Source of the DNA: an uncultured Dorea sp.
GTDB taxonomy: Bacteria; Bacillota; Clostridia; Lachnospirales; Lachnospiraceae
Reading direction: 5' to 3'
DNA length: 64,000 bases
Assembly: GCA_910577685.1 (NCBI GenBank)
Contig: CAJTOH010000008.1
Span: 51,321-115,320 of the forward strand
Part shown: positions 49,993-60,219 of the stretch, one piece after another
Numbering within the stretch: position 1 is the stretch's first letter
How the letters are laid out: every line of letters begins with the position of its first letter
Program-made: the position numbers and the translations under genes
The notes under the pieces: generated by a model
Seen by the model: the letters and a program-made list of their open reading frames with translations, nothing else
What the model was told of the DNA's origin: nothing
Database searches by the model: none

Positions 49993-51044
49993 TTCATTAG
50001 TCTTTCTCTCATCCTTTTTATGGTATTTTTAAGAAGGTACTTTGACAAAAACAGATTAATGCTTATTTTATTTATTCCGCAAAATGTTTTATTAGCCCAA
50101 GTAAGAATCTTCATATCTTCTTTTTTTTCATTAATTTCACTAATAAAATAGTATTTCATAGTTATTATTGCCTGTTCTAACAGCCAACGTTCAGGCCGCT
50201 CTATAAGATTTGCCTTTTTAACATATTCATATATATCTTTTTTAGACTCCAAATTATCTAATATAAAGTCGGCGCTTACCTTTCCTGACATATTATTGCT
50301 ATGTACTCTGTAAATACCAATAAATCTATTGATTACTTCAACATTACCTTTTGCGAGCAACGCATAGAGATATAAAGACGTATCATTAAAACATTTTAAG
50401 TTTTGAAACTCAACGCCTTTAATTTTACTCATATTAAGTGCAAGTGCAAAAGATGAGTTTGGCTTATGATAAACTGTATTAAATCCTCTAAGATATTCTC
50501 CGGATGTAATGGGGACTCTAAAATTCAATTCATTACCATGATATACATCTTCAAGTTCAAAATGGCTAATCGAAGATGCACAAACCATAACACAGTCCTG
50601 TTCTTCGCAAAATATTCTATTTAACTCTCTAAAATACTTATTATCTATATAATAATCATCATCGTCAGAAAAGATAAGAATATCCCCCGATGCATAGCTA
50701 TATCCTTTTCTTCTACTTTCACTGGCTCCTATATTTAATTCATTTTGAATATAGGTAATCTTCGGGTCCTTAAGCTTCTTAATATAAGTACAGGTATCAT
50801 CGGTTGACGCATCGTCAATTATTATGATTTCATAATTTTTATACTCTTGATCTTTTATTCCTTTTATTGTTCTTAAGAGTTTTTTTACACGATTATGCGT
50901 TATTATTACTATTGAAATTTTAAAGACTTCTTCAAAAACATCCAAAGAAGAATCTCTTTGATCCAACAAAGCTTCTTTCGCGCTCTTTGAAAGCTTTCCC
51001 TCTTGATACCACTTTTTTACTTGAATTATATTTTCTCTTGTCAT
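49989..51044 (-). CDS. GT2 family glycosyltransferase, locus B
   Basis: 351 aa. After a helical N-terminal extension of about 35 residues comes the GT-A domain: ISIVIITHNRVKKLLRTIKGI, IIIIDDASTDDTCTYI, ASESRRKGYSYASGDILIFSDDDDYY. The four-Asp run is the metal site. Visibly AT-rich like the rest of locus B. Confidence 0.87.
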   Translation of the reverse strand: MTRENIIQVKKWYQEGKLSKSAKEALLDQRDSSLDVFEEVFKISIVIITHNRVKKLLRTIKGIKDQEYKNYEIIIIDDASTDDTCTYIKKLKDPKITYIQNELNIGASESRRKGYSYASGDILIFSDDDDYYIDNKYFRELNRIFCEEQDCVMVCASSISHFELEDVYHGNELNFRVPITSGEYLRGFNTVYHKPNSSFALALNMSKIKGVEFQNLKCFNDTSLYLYALLAKGNVEVINRFIGIYRVHSNNMSGKVSADFILDNLESKKDIYEYVKKANLIERPERWLLEQAIITMKYYFISEINEKKEDMKILTWANKTFCGINKISINLFLSKYLLKNTIKRMRERLMK

Positions 51045-51075
51045 ACTTCATCAAACTCTCCAACTAAACCCACCG

Positions 51076-52620
51076 TCAAATTTTGCCGTCAATTAGTTTT
51101 TTAACCAAACTTATCGTATATTGCAATTCATCTGTCTTACGAAAAAGCAGAAAATTAACTAAAACTGCAGATACTGAAATAATTACTGCCTTAATACATA
51201 ATCCGCCGATTCCTGTACATGAAAATATCATAAAAATAAACTCATATAAGCCAAGTAAAACGATGTATATGATTAAGTACTTAAACTGCTGTAAAAAGTA
51301 CTTTACCGAACTAAATCTAAAATGATACTTAAACAAAACATATCCTTCTATCCAGAACGAAACACTTAAATTACTGACGATAGTCCCAATAACGGTTCCA
51401 AAGATCTGATATTTAATTGTAAGCGGAATAGAAAGCGCTATGTTTATCACTGCTTCTGCTACAGGTTTATATCTGTCATAATAAAAAACACCCGCGGCAT
51501 CCCGAAATATTCTTACAGTCTTTAACATACCTGTAATATAGAAACTTAAACACACTATGTTTACGGTTTTTTTGTCCAATAAATATTCCGGCCCCAACCA
51601 TATTTCAATAAAGTCATTTAGAAGCATCGAGAGAGAAACCGCGCACAAAGAATAAATTATGTAATTTATAAATAATATTTTTTTAAATATTTCATAGTCA
51701 TTTTTTCTATCGCTCTCCGCAACCAAATTCCCCACAGAAGCTGTAAGCGCCGAAAACATTTGATTCAAAATAGTTCTGATTGAACTAATGATTATTACAT
51801 AATTTGAATATAATCCTGTCAATAAAAGGGACGCAAAGCGTGTAATAATCATATTATCCGATGCGTTAATAATCACATCTCCTACTCTATGGAACATCAT
51901 TGCAAATACATTTTTTTTGATATCCTTAAGGATTTTCATATCTAACTTTTGGGTATATTTACTTTTTAGATACGGATATTTCTTATTTGATATTGACGTT
52001 AATAAAATATTCTCTCCTACAGTAGCAAAAATCATCAGCATCAAATACCATTTATAATCTCTAAAAATTATAATTTCGAATATTTGAGCAAAAGTAAGCA
52101 AACCTTTACATGCCGCCGAGACTATACTTGTTATATATTGTTTCTGATCACATATTAAAAGAGTTCTCTTATAGCTCCCCAAGTATGATATACTTGTATT
52201 TATTACATATATTAAAAAGTAGACCTGAAGCTCTTGATACGTTTCAAAATTTGATATATCTCCGATAAATATGTGCAGTACGGATCCCAAGATCACCCCC
52301 ATTATAAGTACGGCGCAGCCTATGGTCATGTATAATTTTCTATACAGTTTCATTATACTTTTAATTACTTCTATATTCCCATTACTGAGCGGCATATATA
52401 ATGAATATGTAATGGCTGTCCCTATTCCAAGTTCAGTAAGTGAAAGTAAAGATAATATGTTAGAAAACAATCCGTTCACACCTAAATATTCGATTGGAAG
52501 GTACTTAACAAACATTGTTCGATTGATCATTTGAAGTATAAGGATCACAAAATATGAACCCAATGTAAATACAATATTCCTGATACTGTTTTTTGTTCTA
52601 GAAATCATCATTTTTACCAC
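51076..52620 (-). CDS. Wzx-type polysaccharide flippase, locus B
   Basis: 514-aa PST/MOP-family protein with about 12-14 hydrophobic helices (SRTKNSIRNIVFTLGSYFVIL, EYLGVNGLFSNILSLLSLTELGIGTAI). Paralogue of the locus A flippase with matching motifs along the whole length. Exports the lipid-linked repeat unit of locus B. Confidence 0.9.
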   Translation of the reverse strand: MVKMMISRTKNSIRNIVFTLGSYFVILILQMINRTMFVKYLPIEYLGVNGLFSNILSLLSLTELGIGTAITYSLYMPLSNGNIEVIKSIMKLYRKLYMTIGCAVLIMGVILGSVLHIFIGDISNFETYQELQVYFLIYVINTSISYLGSYKRTLLICDQKQYITSIVSAACKGLLTFAQIFEIIIFRDYKWYLMLMIFATVGENILLTSISNKKYPYLKSKYTQKLDMKILKDIKKNVFAMMFHRVGDVIINASDNMIITRFASLLLTGLYSNYVIIISSIRTILNQMFSALTASVGNLVAESDRKNDYEIFKKILFINYIIYSLCAVSLSMLLNDFIEIWLGPEYLLDKKTVNIVCLSFYITGMLKTVRIFRDAAGVFYYDRYKPVAEAVINIALSIPLTIKYQIFGTVIGTIVSNLSVSFWIEGYVLFKYHFRFSSVKYFLQQFKYLIIYIVLLGLYEFIFMIFSCTGIGGLCIKAVIISVSAVLVNFLLFRKTDELQYTISLVKKLIDGKI

Positions 52621-52626
52621 TTATTT

Positions 52627-53739
52627 TTAGATTTCAAATATCTTATCTAACCACATAAAATTTCTTTCGGCCTTTAAAATTACATCATCCGGACACGGCA
52701 TAGCATACCTTATTTCAAACAATCCCTTCTCATCTAATTCACTAATATTTTTTAGCGTGTAATAAACTGCCTGGGGATTAATATCATTAATTACATTAGT
52801 CATTTTTTCACTATAGCAGATCGGCAGAACTTTTGTTCCGAGAAGCCAAGCCACTATCATGGCATGGTATCTACCTGCAATTACTATATTTGCATTATTC
52901 ATCCATCCTACAATCTCCTCAGTTGATACCTTCCCATATTCAACGACAATTATTTCATTTTTCTTACTTCCACACATCTTCAATATACTTTGTATCGTTT
53001 CTATATCCTTCTCTCCCTGACTCAACGCTAACAGTACAATTTTTAAGCCCTTAACCAAAGCAAAGGAAATAATTGCACACATTTTATCCAGATAGTCACT
53101 ATTACAATAACTAGAATTGACCACAGAAATCAGAATATAATTCGTTATTGCAGGCAATACTTTTTCATTTATATTATACAAAAACGCTACGTCTGCTGCG
53201 TATACTGCATTACATTCCTCAAGCAAAGAAAAAGTCTTACTTTCTCTAACAGATATAAATACTGCTTTTTTTAGCTGCTGCAAATAGAATCTCTTATATA
53301 ATTCCGTACGATATGGTCCGAAATTAATTCCTATAATGCATGGCCTTTTACTATAATACAGTTCTTCCAGTTTAAAATAATATCTCCAATATTCGGAGCG
53401 GTCAGTCCATTCAATGTAATAAGATCCTGATATCAAAATATTCAACTCTGCAATTTTACTATATTTGACTGTGTAAAAACGTAATAAATTAAAATATTTT
53501 GCTCCGGTAATGTCTGTCAGATCACCGAAAACATTTACTATTTTACATATTATTTTTTTTATAACTCTATCGCAAACTATGAACTCTAAATTTTCAATTT
53601 TCGAAAAATTACTTTTATATTTTCCAGAACCGATAATGAAAAACTTCTTATTTGGATATCTTTTACATAAAATCTTAACAAATAAATCGTCTCCAAAATT
53701 CCCATCAATAAACGCCCGAATAAAAATCTTTTCTCTCAT
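52627..53739 (-). CDS. polysaccharide pyruvyl transferase family protein, locus B
   Basis: 370 aa from ATG 53739 (GAGG 9 nt upstream; the longer frame to 53772 overlaps the polymerase gene). FIDGNFGDDLFVKILCKRYPNKKFFIIG at the N-terminus, CIIGINFGPYRTE, VFISVRESKTFSLL and NIVIAGRYHAMIVAWLLGTKVLPICYSEKM fit the WcaK/CsaB family, in the branch with the GNxGDDL start. Predicted pyruvyl (or phospho-sugar) transfer to the glycan. Confidence 0.85.
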   Translation of the reverse strand: MREKIFIRAFIDGNFGDDLFVKILCKRYPNKKFFIIGSGKYKSNFSKIENLEFIVCDRVIKKIICKIVNVFGDLTDITGAKYFNLLRFYTVKYSKIAELNILISGSYYIEWTDRSEYWRYYFKLEELYYSKRPCIIGINFGPYRTELYKRFYLQQLKKAVFISVRESKTFSLLEECNAVYAADVAFLYNINEKVLPAITNYILISVVNSSYCNSDYLDKMCAIISFALVKGLKIVLLALSQGEKDIETIQSILKMCGSKKNEIIVVEYGKVSTEEIVGWMNNANIVIAGRYHAMIVAWLLGTKVLPICYSEKMTNVINDINPQAVYYTLKNISELDEKGLFEIRYAMPCPDDVILKAERNFMWLDKIFEI

Positions 53740-53759
53740 CGTCCGATACCTCAAACACA

Positions 53760-54857
53760 CTAAATATTCCATTGAAAACTATACTGAAAAAAGGAATTAT
53801 CCATCGCCACAACATTAGAAAAACCAAGCCATAAAACCAACACTAATACTAAAATCAAACGGGTAGTTTGCTTTTTTAATACGCGCATATCAAATAGAAT
53901 AGGAATAGAAAACATAGAAAATTGATATAGGTACAGCGCAATTCTATTCACATAAGTAATCTGTGTAGCTATAAACAGGAGAGGAATCGCCAAAATAATC
54001 ATAGAAATCGTAGATGCCGTAGGCGAGTCTATATTTTGAATTTGCCTATAATTTTTTATCATTAAACAGCAAATCCAAGTATAAAATAATATGTACCCCC
54101 ACATTCCTAATCTTGTGATATCTTCACCTGTATGCTCTAAATACGACGAATATCTACTAATATAAGGAATAACATTAACAAAATGAAGCAATATTTTCCA
54201 TACAAACAGCGATGCGATCCCACAAATAAATGCAACTCTAAGACTATCGTACGAAGGCTTAATCAATTGACTCAAAAAGACTAATCCGATACCTATAATT
54301 GCAGTCAAATGAAACCCCATTGAAAACGCAAATAGTATAATTGATAATTTTCTCTTTTTATATTTCCATGCATAATATCCGAAAACCACTAACTCCATTG
54401 CAATCGCTTGACGCAATATATTATTTGAAACCGCATAAAATTCAAGAAATACAAAACATCCGACTATTCTGCTTGGTTTCCCAGTCAATTTTCTAGCAAA
54501 AACGACAAAAGGCGGATACAGCATCCAAGCGCACATATGAAATATAGCAAATGGATGATCCGTGAATTTGCTCGTTAAATGGCACAAATAATAAAAGAGT
54601 TTCTCATGTGTAATTCTTGGAGAAACACTATACCAAAATTCATTAATATATTTATATCTTGCAAAATATTCCTGAAAATCAGATCCAACATTATATCTAT
54701 ACGCAGAAAAAAATATTAAAGCAAATATTGCTATGATATCAATAAATCTAATCTTCTTTGTATATTTTTTATCCATTGAAATATAAACTAAAACCAATAT
54801 GCCTGCACAAAAAACATATTTAATGTCATACATTATAACCTGTTCAAGAAAATTCAT
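53760..54857 (-). CDS. EpsG-like Wzy polymerase, locus B
   Basis: 365-aa membrane protein with about 9-10 helices. The EpsG-family motif FFSAYRYNVGSDFQEYFARYK follows the second helix, and NILRQAIAMELVVFGYYAWKYKKRKL matches the family's RQxIA segment. Predicted to polymerise the repeat units. Of a different family from the locus A polymerase. Confidence 0.85.
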   Translation of the reverse strand: MNFLEQVIMYDIKYVFCAGILVLVYISMDKKYTKKIRFIDIIAIFALIFFSAYRYNVGSDFQEYFARYKYINEFWYSVSPRITHEKLFYYLCHLTSKFTDHPFAIFHMCAWMLYPPFVVFARKLTGKPSRIVGCFVFLEFYAVSNNILRQAIAMELVVFGYYAWKYKKRKLSIILFAFSMGFHLTAIIGIGLVFLSQLIKPSYDSLRVAFICGIASLFVWKILLHFVNVIPYISRYSSYLEHTGEDITRLGMWGYILFYTWICCLMIKNYRQIQNIDSPTASTISMIILAIPLLFIATQITYVNRIALYLYQFSMFSIPILFDMRVLKKQTTRLILVLVLVLWLGFSNVVAMDNSFFQYSFQWNI

Positions 54858-54876
54858 AACAGTATTTATCCTTATT

Positions 54877-55896
54877 TTATTCTTGTCTGTTTTTGGAAAT
54901 ATGTAATAAATAATAAATCATTTTCAATAAAGGTTTCGAAATACATTCTACTTTTCCAATTAGATACCATTTTGTATTCGCCCTACAATTCTTTAAATAC
55001 TTATAATTATCCTTTATTTCATTTCGCAGATATGCTTCATTATCTATAGGATTTTTACACGACAGAATCATTTGCTTATAGACATTAATACATCTGACAC
55101 AATACTCTCCCCGCGCCGCCTTATATGCCCGATAATTATTTCTATATAAATTACATATTCTATTCCATGCATCAATTTCTGTAAATCTCTTTGGTGAATA
55201 ACTTGATTTAAATGCGGAACCTTCCCGCATTAAATATATATATACCACTTCCGGTATCATCATAACCTTATTACATTGCAGAAATATTTCATTATGGAAC
55301 AACGCATCTTCACCAATACAAATATCTTCACAAAATCTAATATTTTTTACAACTTTCCTTTTATACAGTACCCCGCAGGCGCTTAAATGCTGTTCTTTTG
55401 GAAGAAACCCATAACTTTCATCAGGCTCTATAATATGTGGTTTATGTATTTCTTCCGAACGTATGCCTAATATCTTTCCATTTGTTTCTATACCCTCTAT
55501 TTTCCCGATGACCATATCTATTTTATCGGACATATAACTTAATAATATCTCAATAGAGTTACTAGGTATTTGATCGTCTACATCTACGAATAGGATATAT
55601 TTGCCCGTCGAATTATCAATTCCATAATTTCTCGCTGAAGATACTCCGCCGTTTACTTTAGACAAGACTCTCACTCTACTGTCAGATGCGGAATATCTAT
55701 TTGCAATTTCCCTTCCCCCGTCTTCCGATCCGTCGTCAATTACAATGACTTCTATTTTAGGATAGGTTTGGTTTAATAAAAATTGCATACATTTCTCAAT
55801 ATATAATTCTCCATTATATAAAGGGACGATGACGCTGACTACATCATCCTCTCGTATTATACCGCCTTCTTTTCCTTCGATACTAGCCTCCTGCAA
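54877..55896 (-). CDS. GT2 family glycosyltransferase, locus B
   Basis: 339 aa if started at TTG 55896, which has GGAG 10 nt upstream and overlaps the GT32 gene by 40 nt. GT-A hallmarks: SVIVPLYNGELYIEKCMQFLL, VIVIDDGSEDGGREI, GVSSARNYGIDNSTGKYILFVDVDDQ (DVDD metal site) and GEDALFHNEIF. Confidence 0.85.
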   Translation of the reverse strand: MQEASIEGKEGGIIREDDVVSVIVPLYNGELYIEKCMQFLLNQTYPKIEVIVIDDGSEDGGREIANRYSASDSRVRVLSKVNGGVSSARNYGIDNSTGKYILFVDVDDQIPSNSIEILLSYMSDKIDMVIGKIEGIETNGKILGIRSEEIHKPHIIEPDESYGFLPKEQHLSACGVLYKRKVVKNIRFCEDICIGEDALFHNEIFLQCNKVMMIPEVVYIYLMREGSAFKSSYSPKRFTEIDAWNRICNLYRNNYRAYKAARGEYCVRCINVYKQMILSCKNPIDNEAYLRNEIKDNYKYLKNCRANTKWYLIGKVECISKPLLKMIYYLLHISKNRQE

Positions 55897-56651
55897 CTCT
55901 TTATTACTCCTTCTTTTCTAAGATAATAAATCAAAATATAAAATTTATTAATAAACCTCCCGGTTCTTTTCCCAAATTTTCTAATATTCTCTTGCTGAAT
56001 ATGTATTAATTTTTTTTCATCCTGCTCTTTCCATGACATATTAAACCAATGTATACCATATGTATTTTCAGTAAACGACAATACTCCGTCTAAGAAATTA
56101 AGCGGCGAGAAATAATCGGATGCAAGTACAGTAACTCCGTCTACTTTTTGTGTGATATTATTCATAACTAATCCCATTTTCTTTAGAACATATGTAGTAT
56201 ATTTAGGAGATGCAGTCAAATTATTTGTACCGTCCGCCTTTATAAACTCTTGTTCATCATATATATCACGCATCTTTTTAATGACCTTATTATTTTTTTC
56301 TGCTCCAAATCCTGCTCCGAGATTTACATAATTTTCATTTTCAAACCCCATAAACCCTTTTAAATTTAAAAATCCATCTAAACTCTTTACCAACTCTACA
56401 TCCGTATCCAAATATATCCCGCCTTCATTGTAGACAATATCAAGCCTTGCATAATCCGGCACAAACCCCCATTTTTGCTGCGTATAGGCTTGATACATAT
56501 ATTTACATTTAGATACGTCGTAATTATCTTCATTCCATTGTATTATTTCATAATCCGGACAATATTTCTTCCAACTTTCAATACATTTTCTATCTTTTTC
56601 CGGAATCTCGTTTCCTCCGAACCAGCAATAATGTATTTTTTTAGGTATCAT
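55857..56651 (-). CDS. GT32-type glycosyltransferase, locus B
   Basis: 264 aa, close paralogue of the locus A enzyme at 30329-31093: MIPKKIHYCWFGGNEIPEKD, PDYARLDIVYNEGGIYLDTDVEL with the DTD metal site, and YGIHWFNMSW. Confidence 0.9.
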   Translation of the reverse strand: MIPKKIHYCWFGGNEIPEKDRKCIESWKKYCPDYEIIQWNEDNYDVSKCKYMYQAYTQQKWGFVPDYARLDIVYNEGGIYLDTDVELVKSLDGFLNLKGFMGFENENYVNLGAGFGAEKNNKVIKKMRDIYDEQEFIKADGTNNLTASPKYTTYVLKKMGLVMNNITQKVDGVTVLASDYFSPLNFLDGVLSFTENTYGIHWFNMSWKEQDEKKLIHIQQENIRKFGKRTGRFINKFYILIYYLRKEGVIKSCRRLVSKEKKAV

Positions 56652-56669
56652 AGTTTATACTTCTCCTGC

Positions 56670-57446
56670 CTATCTAATTTTTTCAAATTTGATATATCCC
56701 TCAAAAAAACTTTTAAAATTACATTCTTTTTTTAACAGCAAATCCTTTATTAGAACCATAATACTAACTACTATGTTAAAGTTTTTTGCATATAAAGCTC
56801 CCTTAGCAATTATCTGTTCCTTATTACTGTTTTTTAACTTTTGGGAATGATACACTGTTATAGTGGGTACGTAAATATATTTATTTCTTTCAAAATTTTT
56901 GATTAGAAAATCTATTTCTTCTCCACAAACGAATATTGATCCCAACCCAAATTTTTCATCAAATTCTGCCTGCTTTACTTCATCTTTTTTAAAAGCAATT
57001 TCAATACTCGATTTCGACAAAAGCATAAATCTATTATTAATATACTGTTTTCTGTGCGGATAAGCTTTATATGGGCAATGTTTTTCCTTATCAAATATTT
57101 GTGTCAAAACAATTTTTGCCGACGCGTCTGCTTTAAAAATATTTACTATTTTATTTAGAGCGTCTTTAGGATACCAGCAATCATCATCCGAAAGAACAAC
57201 GATATCTCCCCGCGCTATTTTTAATCCTGCATTTCTTGCTTTTGACAATCCTAACTCATATAATTTTATGTGCTTAATTTCCATATCAGGGAAATCCGTT
57301 ATTTTCTTTTCCAAATAGTCATGATTGCATTGAGAAACAAATATGACTTCAAAATTTTTATACACTTGTGCATTTAAACTTCTCAACAATCTATCAATCT
57401 GTTTTTTTCTTATTCCCAGCGTCGGCACCAAAATCGTTATTTTCAT
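56670..57446 (-). CDS. GT2 family glycosyltransferase, locus B
   Basis: 258 aa. KITILVPTLGIRKKQIDRLLRSLNAQ, FEVIFVSQCNHDYL, LSKARNAGLKIARGDIVVLSDDDCWYP (DDD metal site), FVCGEEIDFLIK. A GT-A enzyme that diverges from the DGS consensus in the second strand. Confidence 0.8.
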   Translation of the reverse strand: MKITILVPTLGIRKKQIDRLLRSLNAQVYKNFEVIFVSQCNHDYLEKKITDFPDMEIKHIKLYELGLSKARNAGLKIARGDIVVLSDDDCWYPKDALNKIVNIFKADASAKIVLTQIFDKEKHCPYKAYPHRKQYINNRFMLLSKSSIEIAFKKDEVKQAEFDEKFGLGSIFVCGEEIDFLIKNFERNKYIYVPTITVYHSQKLKNSNKEQIIAKGALYAKNFNIVVSIMVLIKDLLLKKECNFKSFFEGYIKFEKIR

Positions 57447-57454
57447 TATAATTC

Positions 57455-58213
57455 CTACTTAATTTTTAATATTTTAATGAAGCACCAATATCCAATATGA
57501 AACAAACTTCTAATAATACCCAAGCCTTCTATTTCTCTATACAAAATCCAATGATATTTTATTACTTTTAATTTATTACTGGATATAGAATTCTGACGAA
57601 TTCTATATTTCATCAGAACGTCTTTAATTCCATAAATATACTTTTCCTTTTTCAGCATTTGGAGCCAAAGGGCGTCGTCGTTTCTTTTAAGAATATTAGG
57701 CACACAAAATTTCCCCATTTTTTCAACGTTATACATCACGCTCGAGTTTCCAACAGGACAATCTAACAGCAAACGATTATAGCTTGTTCTGGGAATAGAT
57801 TTGATAACTTTATTAAGTAGTTTTCCAGATTCATCTATCTGCTCGTATGAAGTACATGTAAAAAACACGTTATTGCGTTTCATAAATCTTATTTGCTTTT
57901 CCAATTTATTTTCATACCATATATCATCTGAATCTATAAAGGCCATATATTCCCCCGACGCTATTTTCATTGCCGTTGTCCTTGCAACTGCCGCTCCCGA
58001 ATTACTGGCCAAACGGAAATATTTTATTCTTTTATCCATTGCAGTAAAATTTTTTACAACCATTTCCGTATTATCTGTTGAACAGTCGTCCACAATAATC
58101 ATTTCCCAGTATTCATAAGTTTGACTTCTCACAGATTCTATAGTTTTTCCAATAAATTCCGCACAATTATAAGTCGGCGTAATAACTGACACTAATCCCT
58201 TTTCCATCTTCAT
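57455..58213 (-). CDS. GT2 family glycosyltransferase, locus B
   Basis: 252 aa. LVSVITPTYNCAEFIGKTIESVRSQ, MIIVDDCSTDNTEMVV, AVARTTAMKIASGEYMAFIDSDDIWYENKLEKQ and RNDDALWLQML. Resembles the fragment at 35813-36067 and the GT2 at 36058 in locus A. Confidence 0.88.
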   Translation of the reverse strand: MKMEKGLVSVITPTYNCAEFIGKTIESVRSQTYEYWEMIIVDDCSTDNTEMVVKNFTAMDKRIKYFRLASNSGAAVARTTAMKIASGEYMAFIDSDDIWYENKLEKQIRFMKRNNVFFTCTSYEQIDESGKLLNKVIKSIPRTSYNRLLLDCPVGNSSVMYNVEKMGKFCVPNILKRNDDALWLQMLKKEKYIYGIKDVLMKYRIRQNSISSNKLKVIKYHWILYREIEGLGIIRSLFHIGYWCFIKILKIK

Positions 58214-58218
58214 ACCTT

Positions 58219-58902
58219 TTATCTAATTATCACGAGAATTGTTCTTATCATTGTTTTAATATCTCTTATCAAACTAAAATGCAAAATACTCTCCAAATTG
58301 TACTCCATTTTTTTCGGTAAAATTTGTTCTACATACATTTGATCTAAATCAGAAATATCTCCTAATAATTCATCCTCATCCTTAAATAAAATACTTGCTT
58401 CAGATGTTACTCCTGCCGGCAGCAGCAGGGTAGCAAACATTTCCGGCGTATATTTTTTAACAAAATATGTACTTTCAGGTCTTGTTCCGCAAAAACTCAT
58501 ATCCCCTAAAATAATATTAATTAACTGCGGCAGTTCGTCCAATCTATACTTTCTCAAAATACGCCCTATTTTTGTAACTCTATTATCGCATTGAGCGGTA
58601 ACATGCGCTCCTATTCTTTCCGCATTTACTACCATTGTCCGAAACTTGTAAATACAAAATTTTCTTCCATATTGTGTAATTCGCTCTTGACAAAAAAATA
58701 TGCTTCCCTTTGAATCCGTAATAATTAAAATCGAGATAAGAAGCATGACCGGAAAAAGTATTATAATCATGGCTGTGGCGGCTATAAAGTCAAAACTTCT
58801 CTTCAATGCTAATTGCGCTTTCTTTTTTCTTAAACTTTCATAATAAATACTCACAGCCTCTGTCTGCATATATCTTGGAAGATTGTCCCATTTTCTTAAC
58901 AT
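58219..58902 (-). CDS. initiating sugar transferase, locus B
   Basis: 227 aa. Membrane anchor at about residues 38-62 (FIAATAMIIILFPVMLLISIL), then GSIFFCQERITQYGRKFCIYKFRTM, YRLDELPQLINIILGDMSFCGTRPESTYFVKKY and LPAGVTSEASILFKDEDELL. Monotopic phosphoglycosyltransferase starting the locus B repeat unit on undecaprenyl phosphate; of a different subgroup from the locus A enzyme. Confidence 0.9.
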   Translation of the reverse strand: MLRKWDNLPRYMQTEAVSIYYESLRKKKAQLALKRSFDFIAATAMIIILFPVMLLISILIITDSKGSIFFCQERITQYGRKFCIYKFRTMVVNAERIGAHVTAQCDNRVTKIGRILRKYRLDELPQLINIILGDMSFCGTRPESTYFVKKYTPEMFATLLLPAGVTSEASILFKDEDELLGDISDLDQMYVEQILPKKMEYNLESILHFSLIRDIKTMIRTILVIIR

Positions 58903-58933
58903 TCTGTTCTCCTATTTTCTTTTCAAGCGCCTT

Positions 58934-60175
58934 TTATCTATAACTATTAACAATCTCACAAAATTGATTTACCACGTATTCCACATCTTCATCTGTCAGT
59001 TTCGTATGTAATGGCAGAGTAATTTCATTCTTAAATCTTTCAAAAGCATTAGGAAAATCTTTGATATCAAACCCTCTCTTAATATAAGCCGTCATCATTG
59101 GCAAGGGCTTATAATGGACATTACATGCAATTCCTGCTTCCGCCATTTTAATAATGATTTCCTGTCTCTGTTCACAAGAAATACCGGGAACTCTAGTGAT
59201 ATATAAATGCCCTGAGGATTGATATTCGTTTGTATAGGTATTAAGTACCTTAATTTTTAATGGTTTAAAAGCCTCGTCATATTTAGTAATAATTTCTTTT
59301 CGTCTTATCAACATATCAGGATATCTTTTCATCTGAGCAAGGCCAATTCCCGCCATAATATCCGTCATATTACACTTATATCCGGTATCTACAATGTCAT
59401 ACTCCCATGAACCAATACACATTTTTTCAAAAGCATCTTTTGACTGTCCATGGAGAGATAATAATTGATAGCTATGGTATATTTCTTCATCTTGAATCCC
59501 ATCAATGCTTCTCCATAGAACCGCCCCTCCTTCTGCCGTCGTAAAATTTTTTACTGCATGAAATGAAAAATTTGTAAAGTCTGCAATATTTCCGACCATT
59601 TTTCCATTTCTTGAAGCACCGAACGCATGTGCCGCATCAGCAATAACCGCTACTCTTCCTAGTGCGCATTGGATTTTATTTTCAGGTGTGAAAAGCGCTT
59701 TTTTATTTTCTACTATTTCAAATATTTTGTTATAATCACATGGTATCCCGCCCAGATCTACGGGTATAATCGCTTTAGTATGTTCGTTAATTTTCTCCTC
59801 TAGAGCATCGTAATCCATTTCAATAGTTCCGTTTTTCATTGAACAATCTACTAAGACTATCCGTGCTCCAACATGGTCGATAACCGATGCCGTAGCGGTA
59901 TAAGTATATGCGCAGGTAATCACTTCATCTTCAGCCGTCCCACCATCTTGAGGGCCTATTCCTAAAATTCTTAAAGTCAATTCCGCGCAGGCAGTCTGCG
60001 AATTTAGACAGACACAATTAGATTTTTTCATTCCAATCCATTCAGCTATTTCATTTTCAAGTTTTTTTACCCTTATTCCTGTTGTAATCCAACCAGATCT
60101 CAACGCATCCGCCGCTTCATTAATCTCTAATTCCGTAATATCCGGAGGACTGAACGGTATCACTCTATTTCTCAT
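58934..60175 (-). CDS. DegT/DnrJ/EryC1 aminotransferase, locus B
   Basis: 413-aa PLP enzyme. PFSPPDITELEINEAADALRSGWITTG, CLNSQTACAELTLRILG, VIADAAHAFGA and the PLP Lys in SFHAVKNFTTAEGGAVLW. Closer to WecE/ArnB-type enzymes than to the locus A copy, so the two loci probably build different amino sugars. AGAGGAG lies before ATG 60175. First biosynthetic gene of locus B, only 44 nt after the antiterminator stop. Confidence 0.9.
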   Translation of the reverse strand: MRNRVIPFSPPDITELEINEAADALRSGWITTGIRVKKLENEIAEWIGMKKSNCVCLNSQTACAELTLRILGIGPQDGGTAEDEVITCAYTYTATASVIDHVGARIVLVDCSMKNGTIEMDYDALEEKINEHTKAIIPVDLGGIPCDYNKIFEIVENKKALFTPENKIQCALGRVAVIADAAHAFGASRNGKMVGNIADFTNFSFHAVKNFTTAEGGAVLWRSIDGIQDEEIYHSYQLLSLHGQSKDAFEKMCIGSWEYDIVDTGYKCNMTDIMAGIGLAQMKRYPDMLIRRKEIITKYDEAFKPLKIKVLNTYTNEYQSSGHLYITRVPGISCEQRQEIIIKMAEAGIACNVHYKPLPMMTAYIKRGFDIKDFPNAFERFKNEITLPLHTKLTDEDVEYVVNQFCEIVNSYR

Positions 60176-60219
60176 TATAAAACTCCTCTTAATTCATGCT
60201 TTAGATCAAAATACTTCCT

